NCBI GenBank assembly: GCA_002633005.1
Contig: NMRA01000034.1
Location: 142,136-206,135, forward strand
Direction of reading: 5' to 3'
Source of the DNA: Phoronis australis
Taxonomy: Eukaryota; Phoronida; Phoronidae
DNA: 64,000 nt
Part shown: piece after piece, positions 1 to 11,100 of the stretch
How positions within the stretch are numbered: position 1 is the first letter of the stretch
How the letters are laid out: every line of letters starts with the position of its first letter
The notes under the pieces: generated by a model
The model's input: the letters and a program-made list of their open reading frames with translations, nothing else
What the model was told of the DNA's origin: nothing
Database searches by the model: none
Made by a program: the position numbers and the translations under genes

Positions 1-46
<46 letters not shown>
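1..46. repeat. (AC)n microsatellite at window edge
   Basis: A perfect dinucleotide AC run starts at the first base and ends at about base 46. Its full length is unknown because it is cut by the window edge. Confidence 0.97.
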
Positions 47-49
<3 letters not shown>

Positions 50-768
50 CCGTTTTGGATCAACAGGTTCTTCGTGAAGGAAGTTTTCAAGTTTGCCTGT
101 CTCCTTTAAGAAAACGGGCACTCAGGCTATTCTATTTGTTGCCATGCACTATTTTGTATAGGCATGTAACAGTCCCATCCAGTAGGTTGCTCCTTAGCGG
201 CTCATAAAAAAGCTGATTATCGCCTATTACAGTTTTCCGTTTAGCGTGCTACTCCTCAAATAAAGTAGTTCGACACGATCGAATGGGCGATAAGCGTCGT
301 CTTAAAGGCTATTGACATCTAATTTGGTCACCGTGTGTTATTTCTATTTGTCGTAATGACGCAGCTCAGATGCGTACTAAAAGAATAAGTCATGTGGCAT
401 TGTTAAATGATTATGATCAGCGTTTAATTGTAAATCATCCGCCGTAATGTTTATGTTTAAGGTTTATGCATTTCGAAAACTTTTCGCCAATATGTACAGG
501 CCGCGAGAGATGTCTACTACAGTCTATGGCCGGATAATTCAGTACACTGGAAATGGGTCTTGCTCACACTGAGCAAAAAACACTGCCTCCTCGCCGGGAT
601 TATGGCGCCGCTCTCCCCTTGATCCAGGACAGTGATAGCCGCTGAGAAGAAGGTTAGCAGCGGTGAAAAATTTCACATATCTTTAGAAATGCACATTTTC
701 CTAATAAGCGAATTATTCACGGCATGGACTCTCAGTTTTTCTGAGGCTGTTCACTTTGTTCTTGCGGC

Positions 769-1142
769 TGACTGACTGACTTAGTTATCCCTACACATGC
801 AGGCTGCGGCCGAATCCGAATTTCAACCTTATTTTCATTTAGGTCGAGTTCTTTACATCCATTTAGAAAAAAATCTTATACTGATGAAGATATTTTTTGT
901 TAACATATTGAGGGTATTGTTCGAGCAGTCTGGAAAACCTGTGCCCTCTGCTCCCCGCATACTGCACAAGAAAAGAAAATGTGAGCATTTGCCTGAGTGA
1001 CTCCACAATTAAGACAGGACCGTACCGATCGAGGTGAAATATTATTAAAATTATGTCTAAATTTGCATGTTGTTGTTTAGGAGTGACTGACTTAGTCATA
1101 CCTGTATACTTTACTCAGGCTGCGGCCGAATCCGAATTTCAG
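769..1142. repeat. Pair of direct repeats about 310 bp apart
   Basis: Two copies (about 769-826 and 1083-1142) share TGACTGACTTAGT followed, after a short variable part, by CAGGCTGCGGCCGAATCC and GAATTTCA. The ~260 bp between them is unrelated to either copy. This could be a pair of short terminal repeats or a segmental duplication; no coding sequence lies between. Confidence 0.7.
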
Positions 1143-1971
1143 ACCCGGCCCCCGGCCCCAGAGTCAACAGAGTAGCTGCCTTCTCTGTGACTCAGTGGGC
1201 CCTGCTACGCCAGGCGTAAGGAAACATGCATAGGTGGGGCAGTGGCAGACTAAAGTTTTCAGTAAAAGGGAGATGGTAAAGGATTCACGCGAATCCCGAC
1301 CCGTATAAGATTTTTTGGTTTTTGTAGCTGATTTCGTTTTCCAGGCAACGTTTTTTTAATTTTTATTTTGATCCTGTGTTTCGGCGGGGGGCGTTCCTGA
1401 AACCCTCCCGTAGATCAGCCTCTGTGGGGCTCCCAATTTGTGTTGTTCCCTAAGTTTTAGCTTGGCGACAGTTAGATCGTCGGCACTGGTTGTTTCCATC
1501 CAAGGGGCATTGTCCGAATCGACATCTAATACAAAAGACCGGTCATTGCCAGGTGAGCATGGTCCGAATCTACTGTACACTTTGCACCGAGAACGTCGGA
1601 AGGTGGCGCTTTCGTTGTCGGTCAGTTAAACCAATTTTGATTCGTCAGTTTCTTGTAGATGGCTCGAAAAATAGCAAATCAATATCATCGAAACATATCT
1701 TTGAATCGTCAAGAGTTTCTTGGAAAAACTGGGAAATCCCAAGCATTGACTAATAAATGGAAAGTGTAAGTGAATTCAATTCTTGCAGATCTCAGTAAGT
1801 AGTGAGTGACACATGGCAACAAACAAGAACACTTTCAGGTATTGATGGCTTGGTTGCGCATCTTATGTAGTTCATTAGGGGGTTCTCCCGACTTTACCAG
1901 ACCGAGCGGTTTTAGACATTGACAACCGACTCAAGCTGGCCAGTACTCAGTAGAGTCTAGAGGCGGTGAAG

Positions 1972-2131
1972 CTTCCTATAGGAACTTTATACGCCAGACG
2001 TTTTTCGACGAATTATGCCTCACACTGATTATAAAATCTTTTAATTCCTTCCAACTAGAACAATTACTCCCGTTATCAAAGTTTTTCTTCGAGCAGTCCT
2101 TTGTCTTTGTTCAACTTTCCCAAAATCGGAA
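1972..2131 (+). mobile_element. Degenerate arm of the inverted-arm (foldback) element family
   Basis: The segment follows the left arm of the complete element at 29454-30346: a stretch like TATACGCC..CGAATTATGCCTC, then TTTAATTCCTTCCAACT, a stretch like ACTCCCGTTATCAAAG, then CTTCGAGCAGTCC and CCCAAAATCG. It carries a deletion of about 50 bp relative to that copy and many point changes, so it is an old fragment. No matching opposite arm was found nearby. Confidence 0.75.
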
Positions 2132-2353
2132 ACAGGCCATTCAATTTTTACACTACACAGCACACGCCATGGGATATAGCCTAGGAGCTTCACCATCTGT
2201 AGTTCAACTACAGACAGTGGGATGGTCACTGTTTAAGAGCGGTTGTGAATGTGTGATAACTTCTTTGTTAACTGCTGAGCACAGTCGTTTGTCTGCATGG
2301 TAATACAACACTAGGTTTCAAAGGGTTACGGAAGTCAAGTAGAATACTTTTGA

Positions 2354-3863
2354 CAGGGCTCGACATAACGAGCTGCAGGTCGCATTTGCAACTTGAAATT
2401 TGGAAATACGTGCTGTGATTTTTGTCAGCTCGTATGAAGTCGCAAAATGCGACCTGAAATTTCCAACGTATGTGAGCTGAGTTTTTACACTTCTCGGCAG
2501 ATACCTGGCAAATATAAGGCAACTTTTGTGAATCCGACCGTTATTTTGCTGTTGCTAAATCAAGTTCAAAAGAACACTAACGGATAACACCGATGTTTGA
2601 CGCTTTTTATTGGCTAACACTTTCGGCTAATTTTGCAGATTTCCGGATGTGCCGAAGAAAGTTTCGGACCACGGCATAACATATGTGATAAAATGTCACA
2701 AAACAGCGGTGCTTCCACAAATTTTTAAACCATCAACTTACCAAACTTTGTGGTGGAGAAAACATTTAGTTTTCACGTACGATGTTCTTATTATCGTATA
2801 TCCACTACAATAATCCTTGATGATCGCACTGCAACACTGGTCGGTCTCGTGGTTAGCGTGCGCAAACCTGAAAATGACAACCCTAGTAATCGCCGAACAA
2901 CGGTCACATCTTTATTTTCAGCAAAGTATTTTTTGAGTCGCCGAGAAATTCTCAAGCCCTTGACTTGTTTCTGGGGCTACGTGCTCAACATATGAATCAT
3001 CTGTCACATGTTGTCGCCAACAACGTAAAGTGTAGGCCAAAGCATCTTCAGTTCTATAGAAAGAGTATACCGGCTTGTCTCTGTTAAGCACCGGGGTGCC
3101 AATGATTGATTTGACAATGAACTTAATAGATTCCCAGCAGTTATAAAAAACCCGATGCTTTACGATATTCCCCGGGTCCAATTTAGCCAGCTATTACAAC
3201 TAAACGAGTAAACGCGAAAATGTGGTTAGCGAACTTTTTGTTCTCTTCATGCACCCTCCCCCCACCACAAATTTTTTGCTCCCCGGACCTCGCCGTAAAA
3301 TTTTCAGACTCCAATAGAACGAATCTTATAACGACTGAAGCGGGCAATTAAAAAGCAAAATTATTCCGGGTGGCTGCGAACAAAAAGTGGAGGTATAAAT
3401 ACACTCATAGTTACTTTGGTTCTTTGACGACTTTGATGACAGTCATATAGCAGGTCCGACCTAACAAAATCACGGATACTTTTTCAGCGAGTATTTTCTC
3501 TCTATTCGCATTGCAAACTTAGCTACTCCAATGCATGATGTATAGGGTTAGAGAGCACGGATTCAACTTTCATATTGCAACTAGCCTTGCACTCTAGAGA
3601 CTTTCAATGGCAGTCAAGAAGAACAGTTATAAGGTCGTACCTGCATGTAAGAATTCAATTTTGCAACCTGAAATTTGTGAGTATTTAACACCGCAGGTAA
3701 GAGCATAATCTAAACATTTTCTCGATGATCTAAAAAATCAAAAATGCGGAAAATTTTACGACCTGGCATTTATGAATGCGAGCTGGATTTTGAAAATGCG
3801 ACCTGGGATTTTGGCTAGGTCACAAAATGCAACCTGGTGATTTTCATAGTGTCAAGCCCCGTT
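2354..3863. mobile_element. Possible ~1.5 kb element with weak inverted ends
   Basis: The left edge reads GGGCTCGACATAACGAG then CAGGTCGCATTT. The right edge, read on the minus strand, starts GGGGCTTGACACTATG and then has CAGGTTGCATTTTG. The motif GCGACCTGAAATTT and relatives recur inside, near 2450, 3660, 3760 and 3800. A related fragment starting AGGGCTCAACAC lies near 25010. There is no transposase-like frame and no clear target duplication, so the boundaries are a guess. Confidence 0.4.
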
Positions 3864-5126
3864 GGACATCAGGTAACAGAACAACAATGAATAAATGGTG
3901 GTAGCCGAGGCCACGTTTTCTCGAGTCTGCTTGTCAATAACCATTTTATCGGCAATGGGACTTGTTCCATGAAAGATTTACCTTCAGTTGGGAGTGAACT
4001 CAAGCTAGCAAGTAACTCTGAGAAATTAGGTGCTCTCGAGCTGGTAAAGAAAAGCTGCTCCATCCGCTCGTTTTGAACGAAGTTTTGCTGTGCGGCTTTT
4101 GAGGATCACTAGATCTGGATTCATCCAAAAATGTATGCATTATTGATGAACGGATCCCAGAGGCCGTTTCATTAAAAGCCGTAGTTCTGTCGTAACTGGT
4201 CCTATGAGTAGGGTGGTCGAATTCGATCATTTTGTTTTTGGATCAGTGATTTTATCGTGCTGAATGCATGTTCAAGTTTAAAATTTTTTAACTTGTGTGA
4301 AAATTTAATTTGTGAAATAAAACCCACATTAATAGATCTTGAAACACTCGGTATCCTAATTCCCAAAGTTTACATAGACTTCAACTGCATTTTCATACTC
4401 CATGGGACGTTTGCTTTCGACCTTGAGTTCAAAATTCATGCCAAGCAAAATGGACGGCACTGGCAAGTGTTCAAGTTTGCCGTCATTACGCACATAGGAT
4501 AGACCCTATCAAGGGGTGTGAAGGTTATTTTTACATGAAAATAAGGTCAAATTTTAGGAATCCGGACATAGAGTTTTATTTATTTTTCTTGCTTTAAATC
4601 ATATCTTTGTAACGTTTTAAATTAAGTTGGAAATTTCTACATCAGAAAAAAGAAAATAAAAATCCTCCGTCTCGTTTTAGAAGCTCCGGCACTCTCACAC
4701 ATAGTGTGAGTGTGAGCACCTGTGTTTTTACAGGAATAAAGTGAAAATAAGCTAAACAGCCCTGAAAGTTTTATATGAATATGATCACCCATATTTGAGA
4801 TATGATGTTCCGAAGACAGCCGAATTTGGCCATTTTCATAGGGTCGTCTTAAAATAAAATAAACTACACCATGCTTTTGATATGGAGAATACCAGCACAC
4901 CCCTGTGGCTAAAGTAGGAACTATGAAATTGTACCTTGAGACTTGAACTGTATAGATGTGAATGCGAGAGATTTTAATTTCTAGGTGCGAGCCTGTTAGC
5001 ATTGTGTATTGCTGTCCAAGTCACTGCCTTCTTAATGTTAGCTCCAGGGCAGTGTTTCATCATTACATACTGACCTATTGTATTGGCTGTTATAAACGAT
5101 GTTCTTATTCTCAAATTTTTTTTCAG

Positions 5127-8100
5127 TTCGTTGATGCAGATGTGGGAAGTTAATGGCCCAATTTCTGCCCATCGTCATGGTGATATCAGTTCCAACAATG
5201 CGAACCATAAAGATCGTGACACCGCCCTCCCAGGAGGCTACAAAGTAATGCACCACAATTACAGTGAAGTTAATGCAAACAGACTGAAGAAGAAAAACAA
5301 TTCCCTGGCAAGGGATAACTCATTGCTGAATATTTCTGTGTACAAAGCAGATAACGTGGCAAAATCTCTTGCCAGAAAGACACCAAAAGGTACTAAGGAA
5401 CCTAGAAGAAATAGAACCATGTCCTTCGACTTTCCTTGTCGTATGCAGCCATTTACATTGAATAGCCAAGGTATACCAACTAACTGGATGTACAGCATTG
5501 CAGAAGATGCTGGTCTTTATGAACTATGTGAACTTAGCGAGCCTGATTTTGAATATCAGGTGATAAAAAGCGAACTGAAGGATGCAGGGCTTAAAGTTGT
5601 TAGAATTGAACGAGTACAGAATCATGTACTTTTGGACACATATAAACACCAGATGTCACACCTAGGCAATCATAGACCCCCAGGTGAGTGAGATGAGTGT
5701 ACCTTTAAACTTTGGTTGATTCATGATTCAAACTTTTCATCTGAATCCTAATGTTATTTGAGAGATCAGAGATTAATCATGGAAAGATGACCTAATTGTT
5801 ATGGTAATATTTTGATCACATGCTCGGATGTGTGGCGTCTTCTACCATGTCGCCCAACAAAGTCGCAGGTAGCATTGGCGAGGCTACCAAATCAAGCGAT
5901 GACGTAACTGCACTATGTTGCTGTTGCATTTAATATAGCGGTGTAGTAGAAAAACGAATATTCATGTCATCGACCCATTAGATAGAATATGAGTTATGAA
6001 AAGTTACCTGTCCGAGTCACGACTTTCCATTACTCATAGTGTTGCGATGTTGTTTTTTTTTTTCAAGGCTACCAACTGAATGAGAGATATTTATACCATG
6101 GTACAACAGCTAAGAAAGAACAGATTTGTGAAGAAGGTCTTGACATGAGACTTAGTAGAGTGGGTCGCTTTGGAAGGGGGACTTACTTCAGGTAATAACT
6201 TAGAAGTTACTAGTGCGTAAACACTAAAATGAGCCATTCTGTGTGTTTGTTTGATACTGTAGGGCTGCATGGAATCAAAAACAAAAACGAAGCTGCATTT
6301 TATGCACTCATTTAAATGTATTTCACACACAAACACACACAAGCACACACACTCATTTATATGTAGGTGCATTGGTGCATTATTACAGTGTTTGAACAAA
6401 AACCAGTACTCTGTGGTTGAAATAACATATATTTAGCACTAGAGTCTATGCCCAACAGGGATATGGAAAAATTGATCTTCTTTAATTTTTTTGTGGTTTT
6501 TATTTAAAGTACATATCCTAAGTTTTTTTGGTACTTTGAGAAGTGAACATTTCCCTATGTCTGAACTGACACATTAATTGTTTTTATTCATTGCAACTTG
6601 AGCTTCCGCGTGCAATGCACAACGTGCTTATAACAGATGAATTACTGTATGCACTGTTCTTTCAAAATTCGTCAATGGATATTTTCTAACCTTTGGCTTA
6701 AGAAAAAAGCCAAAACAAATTTTATTGCAATATATGGATGGTCAGATTTCATTGATATTTGGTACATGATCCAATAAGAACGAGAGTTAAGTGTTTTAAA
6801 ATGAAACAGCGACACTGTGGTCTGATCTCAGCACCCCTTTGTGGCTGAATGACTGGGTGTCACAACTCTGATCATATGCCTGGTAGTAAAAAATGTATAG
6901 CTATCAACTATTTGTCATAGAAGTCCTCTGAAGAAATTAAGAAATTCAAAAAAACATTCAAAGTATGTTTAATTCATTTGGCCTTGCATTTCAGTGACAA
7001 TCCTCTAAAGTGTATCAAGTATACAAAATCTCCAGATGGAGGCAGTCAACTGTTCATTCTCAAGTGCCGTGTGTTGTTGGGCGACATGAAGAAATACCCA
7101 CCGGGCCAATCAGATCCCAGTCTGAAACGGGAACCTCAGAAAGAGGTAGTTACCGACAGCTGGAAATATTACGATTCTGTCAAGGTAATGTTTTCTGGTG
7201 AATATGTTTTTGTTTCAAGCTGTTGTTCCTGGTATGTTTATAGCCTGTTAAAAGTGACTGCCCGAACTAAAAGAGTTTACTTAGCCATTAGGCGCATTAA
7301 CGTCAAATTAGTCCCAGCTAGGTTTCAGTTTGAAAATGATGCTATTGGTCAACTGTTCATATCATAGCCAAGTAGTTACGACACAAAGTGCGGTGTTGGG
7401 AGTAATTATGGAATTCTGTTAAAACATACCATTCTACTGAGCTGCATGTAATCTGATTGACAGTGAATTCTGCTTGCACACAACTGTCATGATGGAGAAT
7501 TCGCTTGCACTTAGCCACCATGACAGGGAATTATGCTTACGCTCAGACGTCATGGCAAGAATTTCCGAGTCATAGTTTCTCATTATTTTTGCCATTTACT
7601 GTAATTCGGATATCTAAACGTACCCGTTTCTCATAGTGTGCGGTGTTCTCCATCACCTGTTTCGACATCTCACACCTGTTTACCGGCACTCGCGAAGCGT
7701 TTTAATGATTTGCGACCTGTTTGAGAGAATCGTGAACAGCTTGGAAAACAACGATGTCTTTCCTGCTTTGAATTTGGCTAGCTGATCATAATAATCCATT
7801 GAGAAACATCTGGTAAAGGAACAAGTAAATGTGCACTTAAGGTAGCGCAACTCAAACTACATTTTGTCGTGCAAAGAATATCAGCTGCTACGCCTTTCCG
7901 CGCATTTGTTCATGTTCATGTAGTTTCGACTTATTCAGGTTTTAACGTTTCAAGAACACTGGAGTATTATAAGAAATGTTTTCCGAGAAGTAAATTGTTA
8001 TGATGTTGAATTGCTGTTACGATCAGTTTAACCTGATTTACATGCTAGTTATTTTTGAGAGAGTGAATGTTTTAGTCAGGAGTTCATTTTTAAAAAAATC

Positions 8101-11100
8101 CATATTAAGATTCCTTGAAACATGCCTAACTTCTGTTCCGACAGTGTGGTACAAAACTCTTGATCCAATAGATTGTCTGCATCATTCTTTTAGAGACAAT
8201 AGACTCCATTTTAATGGTTCAATAAGTGATTGTATTATGTTTTGTTACATTTTATTTTAATTGAATACAGGGTCAGCCGAAAGACTATAACGAATATGTT
8301 GTCTACCAGAACAGCAGAGTACTAGTGGAATATATCGTGTACATTGAAGACCCTGGGATCACCACTGTTCCATCTGAGGTAAGTGGCAAGCTTTAACATA
8401 AAAAAGATGAGACACTGTTAATATTTAGGCATTCATTAAAAGCCGATATTCATTCAGAGGGTGCGTCTTAAACTAGGTTGGTATTTCGCAAAACAACGAA
8501 TTGGCAGAATTATGTTTTCTATTTTTTTAAAAACTGATTGTTTTACTGCAAACAAATTGAATGTGAAATTTACCAAAAGTTATTTTATGACATCTACACA
8601 ATGCAAACCATGCTAGTAATGGACTAAAATTTTCTTAATCATTATTTTTGTGGAGAAATTTGACAAAAGAAAGTTTCAATTGTTGGCCATATTTTGTGCT
8701 AAATAAGTGTAGAATTATGGTAATTACATGCATATCGATGTGACTTTGATGTAAAAAATATTGAAAGTTAACTTTTAATTATTGTTTGACAAATTTTGAA
8801 CTGCATTATGGTCATTATTTGACTCTGATTAAAGTATATAATTGTCAAATTTCCGAAACATGCAGGAAATTTGCCACATGATATCCAAGAGGCCAGCAAT
8901 ATGTCACTGGTAGTATCATGGGACTGTTGGTACACATTTTCCTTTCCTTCAGGTGGACGTGGTCAGTGCAGAAAGCGAATCAAAGTCAAGGCCTCGTTCC
9001 AACAGTCGAGGTTCTGTTGATTCTTTTGAAGGTCGAAGTTCAAGCCCTTATGGTCGTACAAGATCACGTAGCAACAGTGTTTCATCCCAAGTGTCTGACA
9101 GCTTGAATTATTCTTTAGAAGAAAAACATCCTGAACTGGAAGAGATTGATGGTTTGAAATTAACAGGGGATTCAGAATCAATTCCTCATGATATTGGCAA
9201 TGTCAGAGAGCAAGAACATACTCACAGGCTTCACCAGGTATGGGTATATTTGGCAGTTGAATTCCTTTTTCAACAGTGCCAAGTTTTCTCCGGAGACTAG
9301 TGACCTGAGTTTTACTCACTACGGTAGGGTACAATCAGCCTTGGGTGGTGTCAGCACTTCAGGTTTTGAGCCCGATCCTTCAGAGAGAGATCATTAATAT
9401 TTGTGGCAGATGTCCAATTTGATTATGGCTTACTGTCCACTGTTGAATTTTAAATTTGCGCTTTCACAGATGCATCAAAGTTTATTTTGCCTTTGTCTGA
9501 AGGAGATATCTTCCAGCAACTGCGAATGAAAAAAATCGCTCAACTATGACAGGAGTTACATTGATGTGATGAGTGAGTCACAGAACTACAAACAATTCAT
9601 TCTGCTTGTAAACTCATTTTCTGGAGAAACTTGACACCGTAGGTGTTTACTTTGTGTAAGTGAATTAGGCACAACACCATGATCCAGACAGAATTTGTGT
9701 AACTCAAAGTATAACTCTTGGCTGGATGTTGGTGTAAATTTTCCAACTTGTTCACTAAGGGCTGTTCCAGTAAAATCCGTGTGGGAGGGGGGGGGACAGC
9801 AGTAGAATTAAAAATTCATGGGTGGTGGTCTTCAGAAAAAACTCAAATTATGGGTGGTCGTTCCTGTAAGAAGTGATGCATTAAAAATGGGTGGTATTTT
9901 TTGACCTGTTAATGTGGATAGGTTGGTTACTTCAGCCGTAAAAACTCAAAAAAATGTAACTGTCCTAACTTATCCAAATACAAAAAAGCCCATATTGCCA
10001 GTGAACAGAGTGCAATATGTTCACTAAGCCATTAATCAAGTCATGGGCAACTTGATTTGAGGCAACTGTTTGTCTGCAGTCCTATTGAATTGAAAAGTTA
10101 TGCAACACTGAACTGGTGTCAACACATATAAGAAAATTGATGATTTTTAAATAAAAAGTATGAGGAGTAAGATAAACAAGTTCCAATATTCACTTGACAT
10201 AGAAGTATAGAAGAGTTCGTGGAGACAGTTTGAGATTCATAGATCCTTATAAATGAAAAAATGTTCATTGAAATTATAGACACATGGTGAACAGAGACAC
10301 CTGGTGGCTGCCAAAAGTATTGCTCACAGGCTACTTTAGTTTTTGACAATATTGGACAAGACAACTAGTTCTTGTCTGTCAGTCATCTAAGTTCTTAACA
10401 GGTCCTCCTGGAGGCAATTTGTTTGCAAGTGTTGGATTTTATATTTTAACCTATTAAAAATAATTAAATAATTATGGGTCATGGGTTGGAGAAAAAAACG
10501 GAAAATACGGGCGGTGGGTACAAAATAAAAGTGCCTTCCCCCCCTCCCATACAGATTTTGCTGGAACAGCCCTAAGTCACACTTCCAGTTTGAAGAACTG
10601 TTAATTTTGATTAATTTCATTTTTTAATGGAAATGTTTCAAAATACCTTTATATTACTGAGTTCTTAATGCATATGCATCTTCAAATATGTAATGTTCCC
10701 TTTGTTTTGTTACAGTTTCACACTACCATAGAAACCCTGACGTTGCCAGGTCCTAAAGTCCTTGAGTTACAAAGTGCTTTTGAAAAAACGTATGGCAAAA
10801 AAGAGGACGAGGCAAATGCAGGTAACAAGTGGTTATAAACTCTCGTTCTGCCCATGAAGCGAACTTTCAGTTTAGACCATTAACCGCAATACAATTGGTC
10901 TCAACTTGCAACTTGTTTAGCAAAGGACTGACTCATATCTTTAGACCATGTTTGGCACATGAAAGAAGTGAAGTGACAAGCCAACTTATAGAGCTTGATC
11001 TCAAGCAGTAACGAGCTGTCAGTTCTTTTGGACTAAAAGGTACAACTTCAGGCCAGTGGCGTAACTGTTAGTGGTCTAAATCAATATTAAATTTTTTTGA

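Larger units (their letters stand above)
47..5126. other. Upstream region of the PARP gene; no gene recognised
   Basis: No open frame here shows recognisable protein similarity or a convincing exon with paired splice sites. The stretch holds a direct repeat (769-1142), a degenerate copy of the inverted-arm element (1972-2131) and a possible ~1.5 kb element (2354-3863). A perfect 7-bp-stem palindrome (CTCACAC..GTGTGAG) lies near 4694. Non-coding 5' exons and the promoter of the PARP gene could lie here, because the first coding exon is preceded by a good acceptor site ending at 5126. No promoter element is identified. Confidence 0.6.
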
